11,444 bases of DNA from Paracoccaceae bacterium (GTDB lineage Bacteria; Pseudomonadota; Alphaproteobacteria; Rhodobacterales; Rhodobacteraceae): assembly GCA_003511785.1 (NCBI GenBank), contig DOIS01000254.1, positions 1 through 11,444 of the forward strand, given 5' to 3'. Below the pieces are notes generated by a model. That model was not told the DNA's origin. It ran no database searches and saw nothing but the letters and a program-made list of their open reading frames with translations. Below are positions 1 to 6,939 of the stretch, piece by piece. How positions within the stretch are numbered: position 1 is the stretch's first letter; every line of letters starts with the position of its first letter. A program made the position numbers and the translations under genes.

Positions 1-20
1 GACGTGTGCTCTTCCGATCT
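1..20. other. Illumina TruSeq adapter remnant at contig end
   Basis: The first 20 bases, ending in GCTCTTCCGATCT, match the 3' end of the standard Illumina TruSeq read-2 adapter. Genomic sequence coding for the antiporter begins immediately after, at base 21. This is a library artefact, not biology. It marks a true contig end and adds false residues to any open frame read through it. Confidence 0.95.
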
Positions 21-1762
21 CGCACCGTGACCCGGTCATGGGCATAGAAGGTCTTTTCCGCCCGCGCCGCCTCGTATTCGCTCAGGCCCACGTTCTCCAG
101 CACGTAGCGCCCCGCGCGCAACGAGCTGTCGAACATCTCGCGCACGATGTCGTCGGCGCCCGCGCGATAGAGTTCAAAGACCTGGTGGCGGTCATGGGCG
201 CGGGCGATGATGTGCAGGTCGGGGCGCAGCCGGCGGGCATAGGCCACCAGCTTGGTGACCTGCTCCGGCGCGTCCATCGCCGCGACCAGCACCTGGGCCT
301 GGTCGAGACCGGCGGCCTTGAGCAGCTCGGGCCGGGTGGGGTCGCCGAGAAAGCTCTTCACCCCGAAACGCCGCATCAGCTGGATCGTCTCCATGTCGTT
401 GTCGAGCACCACGGTCTTGAACCCGCTGGCGCGCACCAGCCGGTTGACGATCTGCCCGAAGCGGCCGATGCCGGCGATGATGATCGGCCCCTCGGCGTCG
501 ATCTCGTCATATTCCGGGGCGGGCTTGCCCTCGGAATGGCGTTTCGACAGGATCTCGTAGAGGATGAACAGCAGCGGCGTGATCAGCATCGTCAGCGCGA
601 TCACCAGCAAAAGCTTGTCGGCCAGGTCCTGCGGGATCACGTTCTGGTTGGTGGAGAAGGCCAGCAGCACGAAGCCGAACTCGCCCGATTGCGCGAGGCC
701 CAGGGTGAACAGCCAATGCGCCCGCCCGCGCAGCTTGAACGCGCGGCTGATGAAAAACAGGATCGCCCCCTTCAGCACGATCAGCAGCAGCGCCAGCCCG
801 ATCAGGTCGCCGGGCTCCTCGAAGAGCAGCGCGAAGTTGACGCCCGCCCCCACGGTGATGAAAAAGAGGCCCAGGAACAGCCCCTTGAACGGCTCGAGGT
901 CGCTTTCCAGCTCGTGGCGGAACTCGCTGTTGGCCAGCACCACGCCGGCCAGGAACGCCCCCAGTGCGGGCGACAGCCCCACCAGCGTCATCAGGAACGA
1001 AATACCCACCACGATCAGCAGCGCCAGGGCTGTGTACATCTCGCGCAGGTTGGCGGCATGGATGAAGCGGAACACCGGCCGGGTCAGGTAGACGCCGGCC
1101 AGCACCACCGCCGCCACGACCGCGAGCGTGACCAGCGTCACGCCCCAGCCCGGCAGCCCCTCGACCAGCGACAGGCCGGGGCCATGGCCGTGGCCATGCG
1201 CCTCATCGCCCAGGTGGATCGAGCCGTCCTTGGCCAGTTCGGCCACCGCCGCCGTGCCCAGAAGCGGCAAGAGCGCCAGCATCGGGATCACCGCGATGTC
1301 CTGTGTCAGCAGCACCGAGAAGGTGGCCCGTCCGCCCTTGGTCTGCATCAAGCCCTTCTCGGAAAGCGTCTGCAACACGATCGCGGTCGAGGAGAGCGAC
1401 AGCGTCATCCCCACCGCCAGCGCCACCTGCCAGCTGAGATCGGCGGCCAGGCCCACCCCCATCACCGCCAGCGTGGTCATCCCGATCTGCAAGCCGCCCA
1501 GCCCGATCAGGTGGTGGCGCATGTTCCACAGCGCGCGGGGGTCCAGTTCCAGTCCGATCAGGAACAGCATCATCACCACGCCGAACTCGGCCACGTGCTG
1601 CAAATCCTTGGTCTCCGAGCCCACCAGCCCCAGCACCGGCCCGATGATGATTCCCGCCGCCAGGTAGCCCAGCACCGAGCCCAGCCCCAGCCGCGAGGAC
1701 AGCGGCACGGCGATCACGGCGGCGGCGAGGTAGATCGACGCCTGGTAGAGAAATCCATCCAT
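21..1762 (-). CDS. KefB/KefC-type monovalent cation:proton antiporter (CPA2) with RCK domain, 3' end missing
   Basis: An integral inner-membrane K+/H+ antiporter subunit. The E. coli relatives KefB and KefC are potassium-efflux systems gated by glutathione adducts. About 580 residues are readable without a break. Residues ~1-390 are many hydrophobic segments of the Na_H_exchanger fold, with LTQDIAVIP (Gln154-Asp155) and QSGEFGF (358-364, Glu361) at the conserved exchanger positions. Residues ~426-545 are a TrkA-N/RCK nucleotide-binding domain with the Rossmann glycines in GIGRFGQ (431-437) and the downstream IIARAHDRHQ segment typical of Kef. The ATG at 1762 is supported by GAAAGGA at 1773-1779. 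A His-rich insertion lies at 183-193. KefC is about 620 residues, so only a short tail should be lost at the adapter. No KefF/KefG ancillary gene is visible, so glutathione gating is an inference from the family. Confidence 0.9.
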
Positions 1763-1907
1763 GGAAAAGCGGTCCTTTCGGGCGGTCACGGGGCGGCGGC
1801 CTGTCGCGCCCGCCGATCCGCGACCGGGCGCAGGCGCAGAATGCGACGGCAGCGTGCCGGGAATCAAGGCGTCGGGCGCGGCCGGGGGTGGGCAGACGGT
1901 ATGCCGC

Positions 1908-1936
1908 ACCTAGCGTGCCCGCGCCCTGCGCGTCCA
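1908..1936 (-). promoter_or_regulatory. Candidate sigma-70 promoter for the antiporter gene
   Basis: On the minus strand, TGGACG (1936-1931) lies exactly 17 bases from CTAGGT (1913-1908). The -35 is a good match to TTGACA and the -10 is the degenerate type common in GC-rich alphaproteobacteria. It would give a leader of roughly 140 bases before the ATG at 1762. This is by-eye matching only. Confidence 0.3.
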
Positions 1937-1967
1937 GAGCGAAACCGCGCGCAGGCCGCGCGCAGGG
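1924..1967. repeat. Inverted repeat between the divergent antiporter and prfB promoters
   Basis: A perfect 9-base inverted repeat, CCCTGCGCG (1924-1932) and CGCGCAGGG (1959-1967), is separated by 26 bases that hold an inner GCGCGC/GCGCGC pair (1946-1951 and 1957-1962 region). It sits between the two candidate divergent promoters and could be a binding site or simply GC-rich sequence. I assign no function. Confidence 0.4.
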
Positions 1968-1975
1968 TGGACCGC

Positions 1976-2004
1976 TTGCGGCAGAGGCGGCGCTGGGCTA
2001 TCAC
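1976..2004 (+). promoter_or_regulatory. Candidate sigma-70 promoter for prfB
   Basis: TTGCGG (1976-1981) and TATCAC (1999-2004) are separated by 17 bases, about 50 bases upstream of the prfB start. This is the only well-spaced pair I see in the intergenic region on this strand. Confidence 0.4.
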
Positions 2005-2052
2005 GCCCCCTGTTCCGATCATGTTCCCTTCAGCCCAGGCAGGACACCCCGA

Positions 2053-3174
2053 ATGCGCGCCGAGACCCAGACCACCGTTGCCGAGATCCGCAAGTCGCTG
2101 GAGCTTCTGGGGCAGCGCATGGACCGCGAGACCGCCGCGCACCGGCTGGAAGAGTTCAACGCCCGGGTCGAGGATCCGAACCTCTGGGACGATCCGGCGG
2201 CGGCGCAGAAGCTGATGCGCGACCGCCAGATGCTGGTCGATTCCATCGAGACCTTCGAGGGGATCGAGCGCGCCCTGAACGACAATGTCGAGCTGATCGA
2301 GATGGGCGAGGCCGAGGGCGACGAGGAGGTGGTGGCCGAGGCCGAGGCGGCGCTGACCGCGCTGGCCGAGACCGCCGCGACCAAGGAGCTCGAGGCGCTT
2401 CTGGACGGCGAGGCCGACGGCAACGACTCCTTCCTGGAGATCAACGCCGGCGCCGGCGGCACCGAGGCCTGCGACTGGGCGCAGATGCTGCAACGCATGT
2501 ATGTGCGCTGGGCGGAGAAGCGCGGCTACAAGGTGGAACTGCAATCGGAGGAGCCGGGCTCGGAGGCGGGGATCAAGTCGGCCGTCTACAAGATCTCGGG
2601 CCCCAACGCCTATGGCTGGCTGAAATCGGAGTCGGGCGTGCATCGCCTGGTGCGCATCTCGCCCTTCGGCAAGGGCACGCGCGAGACCTCCTTCGCGTCG
2701 GTCTGGGTCTATCCGGTGGTCGATGACAATATCGAGATCGAGGTGAACCCCGCCGACATCCGCGTCGACACCTACCGCTCCTCGGGCGCAGGCGGGCAGC
2801 ACGTCAACACGACCGACTCGGCGGTGCGGATCACCCACATGCCCACCGGAATCGTGGTGACCTCGTCCGAGAAGTCGCAGCACCAGAACCGCGACATTGC
2901 CATGAAGGCGCTGAAATCGCGGCTCTACCAGATGGAACTGGACCGGCGCACCGCCGACATCAACGCCGCCCACGAGGCCAAGGGTTCGGCCGGCTGGGGC
3001 AACCAGATCCGGTCCTACGTGCTGCAACCCTATCAGATGGTCAAGGACCTGCGCACCGAGCACGAGACCTCGGACACCAAGGGCGTGCTGGACGGCGATC
3101 TGGATGCCTTCATGGCCGCCACGCTGGCCATGGACGTGGCCGGCAAGAGCCGGGCCGACGCCCAGGGCGAATAA
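2053..3174 (+). CDS. prfB: Peptide chain release factor 2
   Basis: Class-I release factor that recognises UGA and UAA stop codons on the ribosome and triggers hydrolysis of peptidyl-tRNA. The product is 373 residues, normal for RF2. It has an N-terminal helical domain (~1-105), the tripeptide anticodon SPF at 203-205, and the catalytic GGQ at 247-249 within SSGAGGQHVN; the SPF tripeptide separates it from RF1 (PxT). The residue equivalent to the E. coli K-12 Thr246 is Ser. The ATG at 2053 is preceded by AGGCAGGA (2037-2044) at about 8 bases, and the protein aligns from its first residues with the family. There is no in-frame UGA or CUUUGA slippery site near codon 20-26, so the known RF2 autoregulatory frameshift is absent. 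The gene is divergent from the antiporter; no clear terminator follows it. Confidence 0.97.
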   Translation: MRAETQTTVAEIRKSLELLGQRMDRETAAHRLEEFNARVEDPNLWDDPAAAQKLMRDRQMLVDSIETFEGIERALNDNVELIEMGEAEGDEEVVAEAEAALTALAETAATKELEALLDGEADGNDSFLEINAGAGGTEACDWAQMLQRMYVRWAEKRGYKVELQSEEPGSEAGIKSAVYKISGPNAYGWLKSESGVHRLVRISPFGKGTRETSFASVWVYPVVDDNIEIEVNPADIRVDTYRSSGAGGQHVNTTDSAVRITHMPTGIVVTSSEKSQHQNRDIAMKALKSRLYQMELDRRTADINAAHEAKGSAGWGNQIRSYVLQPYQMVKDLRTEHETSDTKGVLDGDLDAFMAATLAMDVAGKSRADAQGE

Positions 3175-3251
3175 CGCGCGCCTTGCCGCAACCATAGCTT
3201 TTCTTGACGCGGAGGCGCGGCTAGGCTGATCCCGATGACCAGGGAGAGCCG

Positions 3252-4544
3252 ATGACCGATCCGACCCGCCGCGCCGCCACCGACCTGCTGGACGATCTCG
3301 TCGCGGGGCGGCTCTCCGCCGCCGCGCTGATGGAGGTCACGCTGGCGCGGGTCGCGGCGGTCACCCGCAGGTCAACGCCATCGTCGGGCTGCGGGACGCG
3401 GACGACCTCATGGAAGAGGCCCGCGCCGCCGACCGTGCCGACGGCCCGCGCGGGGCGCTGCACGGGCTGCCCATCGCGGTCAAGGACCTGGTGCAGGTGC
3501 GCGGGCTGCCCTGCACCATGGGCTCGCACACGTTCAACCCGGTCTGGGGCGCCACGCGCAACCCCTTTGATCCCGCGCGCTCCTGCGGCGGCTCCTCGGG
3601 CGGCGCGGCGGTGGCGCTGGCCACGGGGATGCCGGCCCTGGCCGACGGCTCGGACGAAATGGGCAGCCTGCGCAACCCGGCGGCCTGGAGCAACGTCTAT
3701 GGCTTCCGGCCGAGCTGGGGCAGGGTGCCGGGGGACGGGCCGGGCGATCTGTTCGTGCACCAGCTCGCCACGCTGGGCCCGATGGCGCGCAGCCCCGGCG
3801 ACCTGGCGCTGCTGCTGGACGTGATCGCGGGGCCGACCCGTCCGTCCCGCTCTCGGTGGAGGGCCCGCCCACCGCGCCGCTGCGCCCGGCGGAGCTGCGC
3901 GGGCTGCGCATCGGCTGGCTGGGCGACTGGGGCGGGGCCTATGCGATGGAGGCGGGGTGCTCGCGCAATGCGAGAGCGCGCTGAAGGTCATGGAAGAGCT
4001 GGGCGCCACGGTCGCGCCGCTGCCCGCCCCGCAGGACGCGGGCGCGCTGTGGGAGGCGTGGTGCACCCTGCGCTCCTGGGGCAAGGCGGCCGCGCTGGAG
4101 CCGCTCTACCGCGAGACCCCGGACGCCCTGAAGGACACGGCGATCTGGGAGATCGAGCGCGGGTTGGCGCTTTCGGCCATGGATGTGCACCGCGCCAGCC
4201 TGGTGCGCTCGGACTGGTTCCGCCGGGCGCAGGCGCTCTTCGGCGACTATGACGCGCTGGTGCTGCCCTCGGCGCAGGTCTGGCCCTTCGATCTGGAGCA
4301 GGACTGGCCGCGCGAGATCGCGGGGCGGGCGATGGACAGCTATCACCGCTGGATGGAGGTCACGATCCCCGTCGGGCTGATCGGCCTGCCGGCGCTGGCC
4401 ATGCCGGCCGGGTTCGGGGCCGAGGGTCTGCCCATGGGGGTGCAACTCATCGGGCCACGCGGATCGGACGCGCGGCTTCTGGCCATCGGCGCGGCCTATC
4501 ACGCCGCCACCGAGTGGCCGCAACGCAGGCCGCCTGACATGTGA
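3252..4544 (+). pseudogene. Amidase-signature family gene, broken by three one-base deletions
   Basis: Amidase-signature hydrolases cleave amide bonds with a Lys-cisSer-Ser triad. The three frames together encode about 431 residues of a complete family member. The start ATGACCGATCCG follows GGGAGA (SD). The catalytic Lys lies in GLPIAVKD (codon 3482), the glycine/serine motif GGSSGG near 3590-3605, and the probable nucleophile Ser in DGSDEMGSLRNPAAW (codon 3665). The C-terminal ADGF/GVQL-type segment GLPMGVQLIGP is near 4426. The frame slips at ~3362-3364 (restoring NPQVNAIVGL needs one A), ~3831-3836 (restoring AGPDPSVPLS needs one C) and ~3954-3957 (restoring MEAGVLAQCE needs one G). Each correction restores family-like sequence and each site is a shortened homopolymer. 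It may be a real pseudogene or an intact gene with sequence errors. The substrate cannot be told. It is not obviously GatA, as no gatCB partner is near. Confidence 0.85.
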
Positions 4545-5377
4545 GGCGCGATACGAGGGGAGGGGAGAGAGATGAACGAGGAGAAACCGTTCGGGGTGCC
4601 GGAGTGCGCCCCGTCACCTGGGGCGACCTGGGCACGGCGCTGTGCCGGGGCTGGCGTGATTTCAAGCGCGCGCCGCTCTGGGGGCTGATCTTTGCCGGGG
4701 TCTACGTGCTGGGCGGCTGGGCCATCGGCTGGATCACGGTGCAGACCGAAACCACCTTCTGGCTGGTGCTGGCGGCGATCGGCTTTCCGCTGATCGGGCC
4801 CTTCGCGGCGGTGGGGCTCTACGAGGTGTCGCACCGGCTGGAACAGGGACGGGCGCTGAACGCGCCGCCCATCTTCGGCGTGGTGCTGCGCCAGAGCCGG
4901 CGGCAACTGCCCTCGATCTGCGCCATCATCGTGGTGGTGTTCCTGTTCTGGTTCTTCCTCGGCCACATGATTTTCGCGCTGTTCATGGGGCTTTCGACGA
5001 TGACCAACGTCTCCACCTCCTTCGAGGTCTATCTCACCCCCAACGGGCTGGCGATGCTGGGGGTGGGCACGGTGGTGGGCGCGCTCTTCGCGCTGCTGCT
5101 CTACATGATCACGGTGCTGTCGCTGCCGCTGCTTCTGGACCGCGAACTGGATTTCGTGACCGCGATGATCACCTCGTTCCAGTATGTGCAACAGAATTTC
5201 GTGGTGATGTTGGGCTGGGGCGTGATCCTCGCCGGGCTGACCTTCGCGGCGATGATCCCGTGGTTCCTGGGCCTGTTCGTCGTCCTGCCGCTCCTGGGAC
5301 ATGCCAGCTGGCACCTCTACACCCTGCTGCGCCAGCCCGAGACGGCCGCCGTGACGCCCGACGCCGCGCCAGCCTGA
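4541..5377 (+). CDS. DUF2189-family integral membrane protein, 5' end probably frameshifted
   Basis: A polytopic inner-membrane protein resembling the DUF2189 family, of unknown function. The open frame gives 278 residues from a GTG at 4541 that overlaps the amidase stop (GTGA). Hydrophobic segments lie near residues 46-66, 72-94, 124-150, 170-197 and 221-253, after a family-like cytoplasmic start (VRPVTWGDLGTALCRGWRDFKRAP, about residues 22-45). The GTG has no Shine-Dalgarno. A far stronger ribosome site (4555-4571) precedes an ATG at 4572 in another frame reading MNEEKPFGVPE. One extra G at ~4601-4604 would join it to VRPVTWGDLG and give a 268-residue protein. GTG at 4604 is a third possible start. 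The last residues are close to the 5388 palindromic element. Family confidence is good; the start is uncertain. Confidence 0.75.
   Translation: MRRDTRGGERDERGETVRGAGVRPVTWGDLGTALCRGWRDFKRAPLWGLIFAGVYVLGGWAIGWITVQTETTFWLVLAAIGFPLIGPFAAVGLYEVSHRLEQGRALNAPPIFGVVLRQSRRQLPSICAIIVVVFLFWFFLGHMIFALFMGLSTMTNVSTSFEVYLTPNGLAMLGVGTVVGALFALLLYMITVLSLPLLLDRELDFVTAMITSFQYVQQNFVVMLGWGVILAGLTFAAMIPWFLGLFVVLPLLGHASWHLYTLLRQPETAAVTPDAAPA
4555..4571 (+). promoter_or_regulatory. Strong ribosome-binding site pointing to an out-of-frame ATG
   Basis: A purine tract of GAGGGGAGGGGAGAGAG directly precedes the ATG at 4572. It is the best Shine-Dalgarno in this interval, yet the ATG is in a different frame from the downstream membrane protein. 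This is the main reason to suspect a one-base deletion at ~4601-4604. Confidence 0.6.
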
Positions 5378-5387
5378 GCGGCGCGGG

Positions 5388-5455
5388 GCAAATCCTCACC
5401 GAGGATTTGCGGCCAGACTTTCCGGGGAAAGTCTGGGCGCGGGCGTCTCGCGCCC
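5388..5455. repeat. Compound palindromic element (three consecutive hairpins)
   Basis: Hairpin one has arms GCAAATCCTC (5388-5397) and GAGGATTTGC (5401-5410) around ACC. Hairpin two has arms CCAGACTTTC (5413-5422) and GAAAGTCTGG (5427-5436) around CGGG. Hairpin three has arms GGGCGCG (5435-5441) and CGCGCCC (5449-5455). The element lies between the convergent DUF2189 and small-protein genes and may end transcription from both sides, although there is no T tract. It overlaps the last ~19 codons and stop of the minus-strand gene. Its first two hairpins have the same design as the element at 9014-9061, in the opposite orientation. Confidence 0.85.
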
Positions 5456-5668
5456 CATCGCGGCCAGCCGCGCGCGCAGGGCCGGGGCGCGCCGGTCTCC
5501 GGTCTCCAGCGCATAGATATAGGCCTGGGTCAGGTAGAAGCCCGCGGCATCCGGGACGGCCGTTGCCCCGGCCGCCTCGGCATAGAGCGCGACCAGCGCC
5601 GCCCAGTCGTCCGCCGCATGCGCCGCCAGCAGCCGCGCCTCCAGCGCCGCCGCCTCGGCCGGGCTCAT
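5396..5668 (-). CDS. Small alpha-helical protein coupled to the Rieske oxygenase
   Basis: A 90-residue protein of unknown function. Its ATG (5668) overlaps the TGA of the Rieske oxygenase gene (5665-5667) as ATGA, so it is almost certainly translated by coupling in the same operon. Residues 1-72 are Ala/Leu-rich amphipathic helices (ARLLAAHAADDWAALVALYA, then FYLTQAYIYALETGD) with the look of a single TPR-like helical hairpin pair; no signal peptide, membrane segment or cofactor motif is seen. The final ~19 residues (ending RLSPESLAANPR) are encoded by the palindromic element and look like an acquired tail. It could be an assembly or partner protein for the oxygenase. That role is inferred only from the coupling. 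Confidence 0.75.
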   Translation of the reverse strand: MSPAEAAALEARLLAAHAADDWAALVALYAEAAGATAVPDAAGFYLTQAYIYALETGDRRAPALRARLAAMGRETPAPRLSPESLAANPR

Positions 5669-6825
5669 TCCGCCGCCCGCGCGCCCGCGCGATGCGCCTC
5701 GAGCCGCCCGGCCGCCCAGTCGTGGAACAGATGCGTGGGCCCGTCCATCGCCGGTGAGAACCGCCCCCCGCCGAAGCCCGGCGCGGCACGGCCGCGCTGC
5801 ATCCCCTCGACGACGAAGACATCCTCCTCGGAGACCTCGCGCCAGAGCGCCGCATTGGCCGCGCGCAGCCCCGCCTCCGTGTCGGGCGCGGCATAGTAGA
5901 GATGCACATGCTCGACCGTCCGCCCCGGCCCCTCGGGCATCAAGAGGATGGCGAAGGCATGGTCCCGGTGCACGCCCAGAAGCACGTTGGGAAAGGCCGC
6001 GACATATTCCGCCGCCGTGTCCCAGGCCGCCCCCAGCCCGTCGAAATCGGGAAACACCGCGCCCTCCGCGCCCCGGAACTGGCGATAGACCCGCGTGCCC
6101 TGGCCCGAGAAGCGCCCCGGCGCCTCGATGTGATAGTGATCCTCGAGCCGCGAATAGCTGTTCAGCCCGGGATGCACCCAGGGCAGGTGATAGCTCTCGC
6201 AGTAATTCTCGACCGCCAGCTTCCAGTTGCACGCGACCTCCAGCCGGAACCGGCTGTCCGCCCCGCCGTGATGCAGGGGGCGGTCGAACGCGGTCCAGCG
6301 GGCGATCAGCGGGTCGAAGGCGTCCTCGAACGGGGGCGCGTCGCCCGAAAGGTTCACCCAGACCACGTCGCGCCAGACATGGCTGCGCACCTCGATCAGC
6401 CCCAGCGTGGCCTTGTCGATGCCGTCATGCCGGTTCTGCCCCGGCCCGCCCACATGCGGTGTCGCCACCAGCCGCCCGTCGGTGGCATAGCACCAGGAAT
6501 GATAGGGGCAGCGGATCGCCCCCTCGATCCGGCGCGGGGCGTCGACCAGGATCATGCCGCGATGCCGGCAGATGTTCTGGAACAGCCGCACCTGGCCCGC
6601 CCGGTCGCGCAGCAGGAGAAGCGGCACGCCCGCGAAGTCGATTGGCACCGCGTCCCCCGGCTCGGGCACGTCGGCGGCCACCGCCAGCCCGGCCCATTGC
6701 CCGAAGAGCAGCGCATGGCGTTCCTCCTCGAACACGGCCGGGTCGGTGTAATGCGGGTTGGGCAGCCCGCCCGCCCGCTCGATCGGCTGGCGCACCAAGG
6801 CGAGATCTGTCTGGGTCCGCGGCAT
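5665..6825 (-). CDS. Rieske non-heme iron oxygenase, alpha subunit (ring-hydroxylating / demethylase type)
   Basis: Terminal oxygenase component that uses electrons from a reductase to activate O2 for hydroxylation or oxidative demethylation; 386 residues. The Rieske [2Fe-2S] ligands are Cys86-x-His88 (CRHRG) and Cys106-x2-His109 (CPYH). The catalytic domain has ENYCESYHLPWVH with Asn207, bridging Glu210, His213 and His218, and a likely carboxylate ligand Asp335 in EEDVFVVEGMQRG. The bridging residue is Glu, as in carnitine monooxygenase CntA, rather than the Asp of naphthalene dioxygenase. The ATG at 6825 follows GGGGGAGAGA and fits family N-termini. No reductase or beta subunit is nearby, so electrons must come from elsewhere. 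The XRE gene lies 114 bases upstream on the same strand. The substrate is not determinable from sequence; quaternary amines or aromatics are both possible. Confidence 0.92.
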   Translation of the reverse strand: MPRTQTDLALVRQPIERAGGLPNPHYTDPAVFEEERHALLFGQWAGLAVAADVPEPGDAVPIDFAGVPLLLLRDRAGQVRLFQNICRHRGMILVDAPRRIEGAIRCPYHSWCYATDGRLVATPHVGGPGQNRHDGIDKATLGLIEVRSHVWRDVVWVNLSGDAPPFEDAFDPLIARWTAFDRPLHHGGADSRFRLEVACNWKLAVENYCESYHLPWVHPGLNSYSRLEDHYHIEAPGRFSGQGTRVYRQFRGAEGAVFPDFDGLGAAWDTAAEYVAAFPNVLLGVHRDHAFAILLMPEGPGRTVEHVHLYYAAPDTEAGLRAANAALWREVSEEDVFVVEGMQRGRAAPGFGGGRFSPAMDGPTHLFHDWAAGRLEAHRAGARAAE

Positions 6826-6890
6826 GGCTGTCTCTCCCCCGTTGCGGCGTGGAGAGAGGATGCCGGGCGCGGCGCGCGCCTGTCCGGTCC

Positions 6891-6926
6891 GCAAACGACC
6901 AGCTTTGCCTCACCGCGACATCGCGG
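6891..6926. promoter_or_regulatory. Candidate operator region upstream of the Rieske gene
   Basis: Two small dyads lie between the XRE stop and the oxygenase start. GCAAA/TTTGC arms (6891-6895, 6904-6908) are 8 bases apart, and CCGCGA/TCGCGG (6913-6926) surround CA. The second begins 14 bases after the XRE stop and could instead be a weak hairpin. Function is uncertain. Confidence 0.25.
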
Positions 6927-6939
6927 GCCGGCCTCGGCC

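Noticed and set aside
38..2215. A 725-codon plus-strand open frame, rich in Gln, His and Arg
   Set aside because: It is antisense to the conserved Kef antiporter and runs into prfB in another frame. Its low-complexity composition is what high-GC codon bias produces on the opposite strand.
2053..3174. RF1 (prfA) identity or a split RF2 gene
   Set aside because: The SPF tripeptide and the uninterrupted 373-codon frame identify an intact RF2.
1864..3195. A 443-codon minus-strand open frame
   Set aside because: It is antisense to prfB, whose GGQ and SPF motifs prove the plus-strand frame.
3204..3227. TTGACG plus TAGGCT as an amidase promoter
   Set aside because: The two boxes are only 12 bases apart and no better -10 is found at 16-18 bases, so I did not list it.
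3235..3255. Six-codon mini frame (MTRESR) whose stop overlaps the amidase start
   Set aside because: It has no Shine-Dalgarno and is most likely chance; the GGGAGA before 3252 serves the amidase start directly.
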